From Rhizodiscina lignyota (taxonomy: Eukaryota; Ascomycota; Dothideomycetes; Aulographales; Rhizodiscinaceae): a stretch of 64,000 bases of DNA. The translations under genes and the position numbers were made by a program. Below the pieces are notes generated by a model that searched no databases, had not been told where the DNA came from, and saw only the letters and a list, made by a program, of their open reading frames with translations. Shown here piece by piece: positions 33,013 through 44,042 of this stretch (within the stretch, counting starts at the first letter, position 1; every line of letters begins with the position of its first letter). The stretch lies in assembly GCA_010015805.1 (NCBI GenBank), contig ML978127.1, positions 310,001 to 374,000 on the forward strand. The letters run 5' to 3'.

Positions 33013-34432
33013 TTAAGTATGGCGTGGCATTTGCAGTGAATATGCAAACCAGTCAATAGATTCCCGATGATCAGCATCTGAAGCAAAACTGAAACGTGTG
33101 GAGACGACAATGCTCTTCTCATCTTCCGGTGGCTGCCTTTGCTTTGATAGAGTCCGTGCATCGGGGCTGCTCCTTATAGCTGTCTCCAAACGTACAGTAT
33201 TGTTCATAGTAAAAGCATCATCATCTGCGTCGGTCGAAGTGCCAAATGTGCCCAGCGCAGAGGCTCCGGCCTTCGATCTCGTGAGTGGCGCAACGACGTA
33301 CGCATCGAAGAAGCCCTTTAGCGCTGGAGCGGAGGCACAAATGATGGCTAGGTGGCATTCGGGGACAGTGAAGATGTAGGTATCGAAGGCGATCCCTGGT
33401 AACGAGTTTAGTCATTCAGCTATGAAGCTGATTTAGTCTTTAGAGCTTACACGTAAGATCTCGCAGGGGATCGGTCGAGAGCCGCCGAAGAAAGACACTT
33501 CGTGCAATACCTGTCGCTACGGTCCTGTTGCCTCTATTAGCACGCGTCACGGCGCGATCGGCTAGGTTAGGAGTTGCTTACGAAATCCCACATCCGAATA
33601 GTACTGCAAGTATAAGCTTCTGTCTCAGCTTAATTTGTAGTCTCTTGACGAGAATCTCCGGAAGTACGATGGCGTATACATCGCTGACAACGCTGACGAT
33701 GCCCCACATCGGATCAAATATCCCTCTATAGGCGCACTTGTACGGTTCATTGTAACTGATGTTCAGAGACTTCCAAGATGCATTTGTAGGGGAGCAAATG
33801 AATGTGAGAAAGGCGACAAATGATAGGAGATAGACGATTGTGAAGCCCATCGCTGCATATATTGCCCACTTCATATATTTATTGCTTGTCCGTGACACCA
33901 GCCGTCTGTGGAAGACGAGAATCGACATCTTAGAGAAGACGGTGCTGAACGTGAAGAAGAACTCCGAAAGCCAGGCGCTCTGGTGTTATTCATTAGCAGA
34001 GTCTACTTTACGACGAAGAATACACAATAACCAACCAATGCTCCTCTCTCCGCAGTGATGGGCGGTACATCCCAAACATGTCGATCAAATCCAGCAACAA
34101 GGACGCCCCAGATGGCAAGCGCTGAGAAGGCGATACCGAAGATCTAGACGGATCAGCGCCGATATGTGGAGCAGAATGTGAAGACGAACCCAAGCGCAGA
34201 CAATTAAGATGTCATCGAAGCCGAACTTTCCTGCTGCCTTTGTCCATCTCGAGTACAAACGGGCGGCCAGGAGAAGTGAACCTGCAGTTGTCCAGAGGAT
34301 GGTATAAGGCGCGACCCACCATCGACGTTCAGGATTGACATAATTCGCCGGCGGCCACTTAGCGATAATAGATAGTGGAATCTTATATGCTGTGAAGGTC
34401 GTGTCAACACTCGGATTTACAGTACTAGTCAT
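33013..34432 (-). CDS. Pth11-like/rhodopsin-like integral membrane protein
   Basis: Five exons: 34190-34432, 34036-34143, 33582-33979, 33451-33533 and 33013-33395. Introns are 46-56 nt and the product is 404 aa. Helices include WVAPYTILWTTAGSLLLAARL, IFGIAFSALAIWGVLVAGF, YAAMGFTIVYLLSFVAFLTF and PMWGIVSVVSDVYAIVLPEIL. The family-typical motifs are FGFDDILIV in the second helix region and WIAFDTYIFTVPECHLAIICAS before the last helix. The C-terminal ~110 residues are a polar tail. It belongs to the same broad family as the gene at 8505-9687 (PF20684) but is not a close copy. Pth11-type proteins sense surface or host cues upstream of cAMP signalling in some plant pathogens. No CFEM domain is present. 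Confidence 0.84.
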
Positions 34433-36369
34433 GTTGACACTTGCGCAACGGTAATGTAGATCTCCTCTGTACCCCAGGGTAGTTTGCAGGTGAGGAACTT
34501 CTTTTAACCCAGCTTCGCTACCACATTACGAAATAAATCGCTCGCATGGTTGGTATCCCTGTTCAGGACGAAGAGTCACATTTGCTGTGGAGACACATGG
34601 TAATCCCAGCATGTCTTCCCGTCCGCATGTCTGACTTCTGCGGTTCTGCTTATTAGGCAGAACGAAGTGTCTGAGAGCTGCAAGAAGTTCATACTGAAAA
34701 GGAATCATTTAATAATGTCATAATACAAAAGATCAGTGCACAGGCAAAGGCTATCACCCGTCACTATCTGTAGTAGATCTTGCAGGTGCACTGGTTCAGA
34801 TCCCAGCCGTCGCGTGCCCATCAGCGCAACAGCGCTCGAAACAACGTTCTACACATGGAAGACAGCACTTGGCGAACATAGAAAGATGTGGGAAGTACAT
34901 AAAACGATGTCGTCTAATCGTTTTTCGAAAGAAACTGAGGCGGACGCGCGGAATGCAGATGGTTAGGTCGATGTATCCCTTGTCTCCGAACATCTCCTGG
35001 ACGCCAGATATTGTGAAGGTAACAGATTGACATTGTCGATCGGCGGCTAGAAGTTTAGAGCCGTAAAAGATCATGCAGGAATACTACCTGCAAATGCAAC
35101 GCTGCTCGGCTCACGTCTCAACACCACGGGACAGTACAAGCATCCGGTAAGCATCGCCCAGAGAAAAAGTAGCCGTAGTCACTGTCCAGTTTTTCAATGC
35201 TGCATTGCGAAAATTGCTATTGTAGGAGCGGTATGTGGAGAGTCCGGGAGAGTGATAACGATTCACGACTCCACGAAAAGACCACGGTCGAAGACAAAGG
35301 AATACCATCAATTGAGTGAGGTTGAAAACAAACCGAACTTTCCAAAGAGCGGGTAGATCGATCACAAACCGCGAAGCGAGCACTAGTGAGGCGTCCCACG
35401 ATAATGCCGTCCTTAGTCGTTTGAGAGTACGATGCCAATATGGTAAAACATTGCAAGTTTCAACATCCTGGAAGGATCGGACTCCCCCCCGACGTGGACT
35501 AGAGTAAGACGTAGAAGATTCGTGAACTGGTTCGGAAGGTTGAAGCCCCCTTTACCATGCGCCATACCGACTTCCGGGACATTGGGAATGTTGCGTAATG
35601 AGCGAACAGGATGACCTGGAGCGGGTGAGTGGGTGTGGAATAGTTGCTGGATAGGATAAGGTAGGTAGTCGGCAGCCCGCCCAGGATGATCCGTCTTCAG
35701 AAAACTCACGTGACCATACTGGTATTCACTTAAACCTCTCCTTGTGAATATTTTTCGATCTCTCAGTTGCTATATTTAATGACTCTTATTGTTCTTTTGA
35801 TAGAGCTAGTTCTTCCATGGCCCATATCACAAATATCCAATCCAATTCAGCATCAAAATACAATATCATCACTGATGGCGGGCATGGTCTATCTGCTACA
35901 AGAGTTGCCTGCAGAATATACACAGTATGTTCTACTTGGAAGAGAGGTATTTCGCAACTCGCCTTTAATGCCGGAGACGTGGCCTTTGGTCAGCGAATCA
36001 AATGTCACCGATGGCTTCTCAAAGATGGCAGATCCAGAATCGGGACTCGCGAGACAGTCGCCTGGTGTTAATTATGTGTCCTCCAAAGCAGCTTGGGCTT
36101 CGGTATAGCCAGTATAAGCGCATCCTCTAAGCCAAGGTGTCGTGGTGTTCCGGCCGACACCCTGACTTCGGTCCTGATACGTGACGAGGTGTTAGTGTCC
36201 TTTATGACACCTTCGATACCGAACACATGGAGGATTATAAAAGACTGTTCATATAGAAAAGAATCCTCAAACAACCACTTGCTATCCAAACACTCACCTC
36301 GAAGTCTTCTACCAACCCCTTGGTACCTTCATCTTGTACTACAGCACTCCTCAGAAGCGTTATATCAAG
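34433..36369. other. Long intergenic region, no gene supported
   Basis: 1.9 kb. Minus-strand frames at 34796-35074 and 35413-35709 and plus-strand frames at 35767-36108 are open, but they lack family similarity, some start at non-ATG codons, and no splice pairs join them. The last ~300 bp should hold the promoter of the amino-acid-oxidase-like gene. Confidence 0.5.
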
Positions 36370-37611
36370 ATGGCGCCGGTACTTACATTTTGGAAAGACC
36401 TCAATACGGATCCTGCACCCTTGAAGCAGCAGCCGGTTATCCCTCGGCATATATTGGTCATTGGTGGAGGCGTGTCTGGACTCGTGACAGCATGGTGCCT
36501 CCTGGATAAGGGCTACAAGGTGACTATTCTTGCGAGGGAGTGGGCGAACACCACGAAGAATGGTCGGCTCACAGCCCAAATTGCCGGTGCGCTGTGGGAA
36601 TATCCTCCGGCTGTATGTGGTTCCCATACAAACGAAACGTCGCTGGCATATTCGAAATCTTGGGCAATGATAGCGTACCACATCTGGTATGCCATTGCCA
36701 ACACAGCGGGGTTGAATTCCGGGGTGCGGGTGATGCCCGCCAGATTCTTTTTCCCATATGCAATCGAAGAAGATCGTCGACAGTACCTGAAGATGAAGGG
36801 CATCGAGGCAAGTGGTGTTCAGGACTTTGTCCACGACAGCAAGTTGGCTGACTCTCTGGAAATTGATCCCGACTACGGCGTGAAGGATGCCTACCAGCAT
36901 CAGTCTATCATCATCGATACCGATCAGGCTATGGAGTGGCTCACGGTCCTTGTCAAGGCTAAAGGAGCGTCCTTTGCATTGGCATCGGTAGATCAAGATC
37001 TTCTTCTTCTTGAAGATGCTCTGCGACTTCACTTCTTTGCGGACGCCATCGTCAACTGCTCCGGCTTAGGGAGCAAAGTCCTCGCCAACGACACGACGTG
37101 TTATCCGCTACGTGGTGCACTCTTACGTCTCGTCAACGACGGGAAGGACTTTCCAAAAATCAATTCTGCCCTTGCTATCTCCGCCGATGCTGCGCAAAAA
37201 GACAATGGCATCATATTCCTAGTACCGCGCAACGAAAATATCTTGATCCTCGGAGGTATCGCGCAAGCGGGAGAGGAGAAGTTGGATCTCACCCTCGATA
37301 GCCCCGCCATTCAAGAAATGCGGAAGCGTTGTGAGGAATTCATGCCCTGCCTGAAGAACGCAAAGCTCGATCCGGACTATCCACTCGCCCAAGGGCTTCG
37401 TCCGGCGAGGAAGGACAACATCCGCGTGGAGCGAGAGCTTCGAGCACGAGCAAACGGCAAGCCGAGTCGGGTGGTCCATAACTATGGACATGGTGGTTCC
37501 GGCTGGAGTCTGTCTTTCGGTTGTGCAGCAGAGGTGGTTGAGTTGATTGAAGAGGCTTTGGCTGAGATCCCCCCAAGTGCGATGGCGACTTTGCAGAAAG
37601 CGAAGCTTTGA
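36370..37611 (+). CDS. FAD-dependent D-amino-acid-oxidase-like oxidoreductase
   Basis: Single exon of 413 aa. The ATG at 36370 (AAGATGGCG) is preferred over upstream non-ATG codons. The dinucleotide-binding motif is HILVIGGGVSGLVTAWCL near residue 30. The C-terminus has the DAO signature VVHNYGHGGSGWSLSFGCA. An arginine in GLRPARKDNIRVE fits the carboxylate-binding position of the fold. DAO-type enzymes oxidise D-amino acids, glycine or D-aspartate to imino acids and produce hydrogen peroxide, usually in peroxisomes. The C-terminus ends KAKL; this loosely resembles a PTS1 tripeptide (AKL), which would support peroxisomal location. Substrate is not determined. Confidence 0.87.
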   Translation: MAPVLTFWKDLNTDPAPLKQQPVIPRHILVIGGGVSGLVTAWCLLDKGYKVTILAREWANTTKNGRLTAQIAGALWEYPPAVCGSHTNETSLAYSKSWAMIAYHIWYAIANTAGLNSGVRVMPARFFFPYAIEEDRRQYLKMKGIEASGVQDFVHDSKLADSLEIDPDYGVKDAYQHQSIIIDTDQAMEWLTVLVKAKGASFALASVDQDLLLLEDALRLHFFADAIVNCSGLGSKVLANDTTCYPLRGALLRLVNDGKDFPKINSALAISADAAQKDNGIIFLVPRNENILILGGIAQAGEEKLDLTLDSPAIQEMRKRCEEFMPCLKNAKLDPDYPLAQGLRPARKDNIRVERELRARANGKPSRVVHNYGHGGSGWSLSFGCAAEVVELIEEALAEIPPSAMATLQKAKL

Positions 37612-38104
37612 AACTCCCTTCTTAATGGACACCTGGAAAGAAACCTGCAGTACGTCTCTTCTTGGGAAACTTTCGGCCGGAGAGCGTCAGAATACCATTG
37701 GCTGCATTTCATTTGGCTTGTCCTTTGCATTTCTACATTGCGTCTTGGACAAACGGATTTTTAGGGAGAAGTTGGAATGTGGACATTACGTCTACGGCTT
37801 GAATCAAACTGCAACGTAAAGATTATGAAGAACACATTATATGATACGAAATTTCTTTTGACTGTGATCTTACGATAATCCGATCAGTCAAATGCATATG
37901 GAGTAGCAATGATTGGTGAGGTTGACTCCAGCTCCAGCCCAGCTGTGCAAATCGCGCTAACCATTTTTGGATGAGCACCCCTTGGCACTCTTGGCGCGTC
38001 AGCTGCGGACCTCCCTGACCTCAGTTGTTGCGCCTATGTATCCTGCTCCTTCAACTATCAATCGCAATATATTTTATTTGGATACAACTCGAAGCTCATG
38101 CAGG
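37612..38104. other. Intergenic, nothing recognised
   Basis: 493 bp between two plus-strand genes. It contains the 3' flank of the oxidase-like gene and the promoter of the repeat protein. No feature stands out. Confidence 0.55.
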
Positions 38105-39573
38105 ATGTCCTCCAATAATGGCTCAGATATCGCATCTGACACGATCGATGCAATTGAAAGCGCTTCTCAAGCTCCTGCGTCTTCGCTCCCAAGACGAAGC
38201 CCCCTGAAGGAACTATCAACCAACCACATACCATCGCCTGCGCAATTGCACCCATCAGACCAATGCGGGCGCTCGAGCATGCCGGCCATCAGTGAGACGC
38301 CCAAAAAGCACCTTCACATCTATCAACAGCCCACTCATGCCACGCAACCAAGAACAAGTGAGCCGTCGGTCGCGTTGGACCAACCTTATCGCTTGACATT
38401 TGGGAAATATCAGGGACAGTTGCTGGATGATGTCCCCGGAAGCTACATTGGATTTCTAAAGAAGAAAGGTATCCCGCGGAATATTCCTGCTTTAAAAGCC
38501 GCCATCGACGCCTGGGATCAGCGTAGGGAGCTCGTCAAACGAGAGGCAATATCATCCCAGAAATCACTTGAACCCTCGTCAAGTCTAGGCCCAATAGCAT
38601 CACAGCATGTGAGACATTCACAACCACCATCTACACCATTAAGAACGCGACTAAGATCGCGCTCATCAAGCCCGGCATTCGAGTCGGATGACCGGCCTGC
38701 TGCGAAACGAGCTCGTCATTCTAAGGGACTATTGCCATTCAATGCAAGCCCATCCTCAAGCCTACCTCCACCGTCGAGTGCTCCTGTTGGATCAAGTTAT
38801 CAACATTCCGCTCTAACCACTCCTTTGAATGATGTCGCACGAGCGGCTCCCCGTCAAGCTGTCCTCCCCCGTCGAGCTATCCTCCCCCGTCGAGCCTCCC
38901 TCTGCCGACCGGCTCACAATCTTCAGATCACGAATATCGATTCAACTTTGGAAAGCATGTTGGAAAGACTTTATTGGAAGTGGACCGCAGCTATATCATA
39001 TATCTGAGAAAGCAAGGTGCCTTTGAAAGGAACAAGGTCCTTGCAGCAGCAGTGGCGGAATTTGAACAAAAATACCCGCCAGGTTCGCGATACACATTCA
39101 CATTCGGGAAATACGTCGGGCTGGGTCTCAAGGATGTACCAGACCATTACATCCAATATCTGAGGGACACGAATGCCGCTGCAGAGCACGAGGATCTGCG
39201 CGAGGCGTTATATTACTTCGCCACACGGCCGAGGACGACCTCGGAGTTGCGAGCAGAAAAGGCGGCATCGAGGAAGCAGAAGAAGCTCGGCGGGGTTCGC
39301 ACCGGCAGCAGTTTCACGGGAGGCAACCGATTTGAGTTTTACAATTTCACGGAGAATGGAGAGAGTATCTTGATCACTCCGACTCAAGCGCTCGAATATT
39401 TCCATCTACAACAATCCGACATCCACGAGGCTCGAGTACAGACATCGAACAGATACGCTAAATTGTACGATCTTCGTGGTGTTTATCGTATTGCAAAGGA
39501 AATGAATTCATGCGTGGGAGAGACACCGATGCAGGCGATGAGGAGGTTCAAGAGTGACTGCCATAATCATTGA
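38105..39573 (+). pseudogene. Triple-repeat DUF3820-like protein gene with an internal frame break
   Basis: Two overlapping frames encode one recognisable protein. Three copies of a ~30-residue motif occur: LTFGKYQGQLLDDVPGSYI, FNFGKHVGKTLLEVDRSYI and FTFGKYVGLGLKDVPDHYI, each followed by a short leucine or lysine segment. The pattern matches what I know as DUF3820. Repeat 1 is in the first frame; repeats 2 and 3 are in the second, with the switch in a Ser/Pro-rich linker between about 38838 and 38926. That linker has 18-bp repeats and CCCCC runs, prone to slippage. I found no GT-AG pair with a good donor that restores frame; only a weak GTCGAG donor would fit. So it is a pseudogene, a sequence error, or an unusual intron. 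The start MSSNNGSD at 38105 is a guess; function is unknown. Confidence 0.6.
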
Positions 39574-39634
39574 GAGTTGCTACAGCATCAAAGTACATTT
39601 CTTTCATCGCAATGCACACATTCTCAAGAACGTT

Positions 39635-41170
39635 CTACTTCTTCTCGACGAAAGGTGTCTCGAAGGGCCTCTCTGCCTGCGGAGTAATGCGTGCTAGATG
39701 TCGCCTTGCGCCGTCTTCCCAGTCGAGCAATGCCGAATGTGCTGTTACACGATTCTGATATCACAGTTTTGTCAGTATGCTTTCTTCCTCGCGATGCAGT
39801 TCTACAGATGGCGTGCTAGCATATCACAAAAAGTGCCTTAGAAGAGACATTGGAAACTTACATCCCAGACCACAACGGTACCTGGTGCCCACTTCACCCG
39901 CACTTGGAAATCTTGGCCCTTGGCGATATGGTCGAAGAGAAATTTGAGCAGGTATTCGGACTCTTCCTGCTTGTAACCAATGATGCGGCGTGTGACTTTT
40001 CAATGCGGTCAATATGAATCATTCCGAGGAATACTTTCGTCTTAACTCACATTGAGGATTCACGTAGAGAGCTTTCTCTCCCGTCGCCGGATGTGTCCGA
40101 ACAAGGGGGTGGATATTCGAAACAGGGTCACGGCGTACAAGGCCGCCGCGTGCCTTGCTGCTCTCGGCCTGTTGAACCGCTGCATTGAGTGGTACATGTT
40201 AGGCATGCATTCGATCTGTAGAGATAAGAACGACAACGTACCAGAATGCAGACATGTCAGACCATGCAGCCTCTTTTGGAATTCCGGAGACAGTCTGCTG
40301 TACGCGACAGCCTGGTTGCAGAAGAGCGTATCGCCACCAGCGTCTGGAACCTCCAGGACATAGAGGATGGTTGTACCCGGCGGCTGTTGTTCATATCTAA
40401 AGAGCAATGAGACGTCCAGTTGCGGGAGCAGAATGCCGATCTACTTACGTAACATCTGAGTGCCACTGCACGGAATTTGTCCTCGTCTCGAAGAAGTCTT
40501 TAGATGTCGTATCATGAGCACCACGATGGACAAGATGCACCTCCGGATGGCCCTCTGGGGCGCCGCTTGTTGGGTGGACGTGGTGTCGTCCGAAATAGCT
40601 TCCGAACTCGAGAGCCTCTGAAATGGGCAAATCCGCAAAGTCTTGGTCACGGAAAGCTGGTTTGACGCAGGTTAGTGCTACTGAGAGGAGAGTCGGGAGC
40701 CCAAGGTATTGAAGGTGTCTTACCGACGACTTTCTTCTGCGCGACAAAGAGTGCTAGCTCATCTCTCCCCTTGCTGTCAAGCTTGCTGAGCTGGATACCC
40801 TTCACTTCAGCGCCAATGTTTGCCGTAAGGTCCGCGACTTCAGCACCTTTGAGGAGGTTGGGAAATGCTGGGTCAGCATCTTTCCCGTGGTCGTAGTGCT
40901 CGAATGGCTCCAGAGGAGGATACCTGATACCTCAATGTCAATTATTTTGTTTAGCAGTGCCTAGCGAGAAGTATACTTCGTGTCGAAGTTCCATGTGGGC
41001 AGATAATTTGGATACTTGGCGGGGGCAATTCCTCCACTGCCCTCAAGCTCTTTATTCTTATTGTAACTTGTTGGCCCAGCGTTGAAGATGTCCTTGTAAT
41101 CACCAGCACCAGTCACTGTAACAGACTTCTGCGTCTGCACCTGTGAGGTGGTTGTAGTCGAGGAGCTCAT
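39635..41170 (-). CDS. TauD/TfdA-type alpha-ketoglutarate-dependent dioxygenase
   Basis: Seven exons: 40977-41170, 40724-40923, 40449-40656, 40242-40396, 40051-40179, 39862-39995 and 39635-39754. Introns are 52-107 nt and the product is 379 aa. The iron ligands are seen as HxD in VQWHSDVTY and the distal histidine in WDNRVTAHSA; the arginine of that last segment binds 2-oxoglutarate. Fungal members such as yeast Jlp1 cleave sulfonates (taurine, isethionate) to sulfite and an aldehyde, for sulfur supply. Others act on herbicides or other carboxylates. The neighbouring gene on the same strand is a flavin monooxygenase, which fits a sulfonate or xenobiotic theme but proves nothing. Confidence 0.9.
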
Positions 41171-41724
41171 GGTGTGCCCAAATTTACCAATTTTCCTAGA
41201 AATTGTAGTAATACAAATTGACCTGAACTGAATATTACAAGTAAGGACTCCAATTGGTGTTGCAATGTTGTTTGTACTAATAACTTCTACTCTATCTTCT
41301 CTTTAAACGTGACTTATTCGGATAAGTCGGGAGTCTCGGCAGAGGCGAGATAGCACGGGAGCTAAACCTGGCTCCGACTGGGAAGTAAAGATGAGCGCAT
41401 ATTGCATACTTATCCAGGAAAGTCGTGTAATGATTTGCTTTAAATTATTTGGTCGCCGAACATGACGGAGAATTCCTCTCCGCTAGTACAAGATGAGAGT
41501 GTACGTACATTAATCCAGATCAAGAGTCGCGCATCATCATCCGCACAATTCTTTGCATTCATCATAATCAAGTTAATGGGATCGTCATAATATACAATTT
41601 TATGATTCCAACGCAAAGTAAAGCCAGCAAAATGTCAATCTCGAATCAGAACAACCGCCGTGTCAACATCCACCCACATAAACTAGATAATTCAACAACT
41701 TTCAGGTCCGTATTCTGGATCGCC
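41171..41724. other. Intergenic, promoter of the TauD gene
   Basis: 554 bp between two minus-strand genes. It looks AT-rich toward 41430-41600. No ORF or repeat is supported. Confidence 0.55.
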
Positions 41725-44042
41725 CTAGGCAACATCAGGGGTGTCCAAGTAGATAGGAAGAGTCTTCCCTGCAAGATCAGCCTGAATCTGCAAGGCTAAG
41801 AATCTGGAGTAGAATCTGGTTTGCCCAATACCACCGCCGGCGTACCAGATAGTGGGATCTATTATCACCATCAGCAGTGTACGTCTCAGATGGTACAGTA
41901 ACGGATACTTACGGCCGATGGGCCTCCACAAACCTCTCATCTCACCTTCTTTGTCACACTTCCACTGATCCTCAGTCTTCTGCTCCATCTCTTCGCCAAT
42001 AAGAGCTGCAATCTGGTCTCGAGAGTTGATATCAAAGCCAGTGGCATAAAGCACGATGTCCGCTTCGAGGTGATCGCCATCATCAAACGCAAGACCGGTC
42101 TCGGTAAAACTCTTGATGGAAGCTCCGGATTTGACCTTGATCTGCTTGACATGAGCTTGTGTAATTGGCAGAGGAAAAAGTGCTGCTCACCGAGCCATCG
42201 GCAACCAATGCAGAGGCCCCAACATCCATGTAGTGACCTCCGAGTCTCTCATAAAGAATGTGAACGAAGTCGATATCCTTGATGACCTTAAATCCCCGCC
42301 TCTCCAACGCCTCGAAACGCTCGGGATCATTTCTCGCATGACCATTCAGACCCTCGTTGGCTAACAGCCTTGTAACCGCACATGGAACACCCTGGAATCC
42401 CCTGTCCGCCAGCTCAATGTTCGTATCGGCGTTGTAGAGCGGTTCGATGGCGTCACGCTGGTACTCGGCAGGAACGATGCAGGTTGGATTGCGTTGAACA
42501 AGAGTGACACTCTTGACGCCAGCTTCGAGGCAGTCTTCGGCGATATCATGGCCAGTATTCGCTGTACCAATGATGACTACCTTCTTGCCCTTCCACGGCC
42601 AAGCATTCATATAAGCAATTGAGTGCAAGTCGGTGCCTTGGAATACTTCCTATTTATGTGTAAAATTAGTCTTATGCATCAACATCATGTGGGGCTTGGT
42701 CATCGATGCTCACTCGGTTCGGGATATTCGGTGTTTTCGGAATACTTCCACCACCGCCAATGGCAAGAACAAGGTGCCTGCAAGTGATGGTGAAGCATTT
42801 TCTCGGCTGTTCCAACTCAAGGACCCAAACGTCATGGCCCTCGTTGTAAGTGGCACGCTTGAGGGTTGTGGCTAGCCACAAGTTGGAGTGCTACGTGACT
42901 GAGAATCAGCGTATCGGACACCGCCAGCACAGCAGAATTTCGCTTACAAGACGGAATTGTTCACAGAAGGTTTGATAGCCCTTAACGATGTGTTTCTTTC
43001 CAAGGTAATAGGGGTCCTCTCGTGGGAATACCTTGCCGAATGGGAGCTGACTGATATCTTTGGAAGTGTGAACTAAATGAAAGTATCAGTAGGCATTCCC
43101 TGATTTAGAAACGAAGAGTCTCACGCTTGACGGAGTCGTATCTGTCTTGCCAATTGCCACCGATTGAGTTATACTTTTCAAGAGCAATACAGTTGTGTAC
43201 ACCTCCGGCTTTCAGTCTACCCAGGATGCAGAGACCGGCTTGTCCTCCGCCTACAACGACAGCGTCGAAATGAGTTCTGTCCGGTGGGATCTCATAGCCA
43301 GTCGGGCCATTAATATCACGTTTAATATCTGCATCACATGTTAACTTTATGGTTCTAATGGCCGGTAGCTGGTCAATTCATACCTGTAGAGTATATAGGG
43401 GCAGCAGTCTAATCTAAGTCAGTGGAAACTCGCTCATCGGACTGTTCAACTTGCCTCTGGATGCGGGAAAGAGTGTGTGACGCTGTCAACCTTCTTCCTA
43501 GCTGTTTTCGCCTGGATCTGTTCCTTGTCCCCAGGGAGCACAGAAGGAGCAATTGGATCATAGACATCAACGTTTGGCATTCCATCATTCTGTTCAAGGA
43601 CTGTAGCGAGCATCCAGCACTTCCAATCTTTCTCACCCTCCTTTGGGGGAACGGCACCAATGATCCCAGAGCATCTTCCAGGCGTGGGGCCAGTTGTGCT
43701 GAACTGGTACATGCCCTGAATCCAACCAACATCCGGACGCTTAATCACCCGGATGCTACCAGGCATGAACTTGAAGTCCACTGGCATGTGGACGGCTGTC
43801 CTCTCAGCCCAGGCCGCTGCGATGGTCTTAGCACCATGAAGGGCGCGGAGGGATCCAGTCAACGAGCAGAGGTCGCGCCACCATGAGTCCTCCCTGAAGA
43901 AGGTATGGTCTATCTTGTAGTTGAGCTTGTTGACAAGGCCTGACAAAACTGCCTGAAAGTCAATTCCATCCGGGATCACCTCTCTAGGCAACTTCCCAGG
44001 CAGGTTGGAGACTGGAACGGCAGGGACTTTGTCTGCCTTCAT
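41725..44042 (-). CDS. Flavin-containing monooxygenase with N-terminal NTF2-like region
   Basis: Eight exons: 43455-44042, 43384-43408, 43125-43328, 42948-43072, 42714-42890, 42191-42649, 41913-42144 and 41725-41858; the product is 647 aa. Intron 1 (43409-43454) appears to use a GC donor (GAG then GCAAGT) with an AG acceptor; only this joins the 25-nt exon 2 in frame. The first ~190 residues carry an NTF2-like pattern (FREDSWWRDLCSLTGSLRALHG). The FAD site is VVVGGGQAGL, the NADPH site VVIIGTANTGHD, and ATGFD is the late FMO signature. Such enzymes oxygenate nitrogen, sulfur or ketone groups. It lies 554 bp upstream of the TauD gene on the same strand. Substrate unknown. Confidence 0.87.

Noticed and set aside
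35413-35709. 98-codon minus-strand frame
   Set aside because: Starts at GTG and stands alone; plausible-looking composition is not enough to support a gene.
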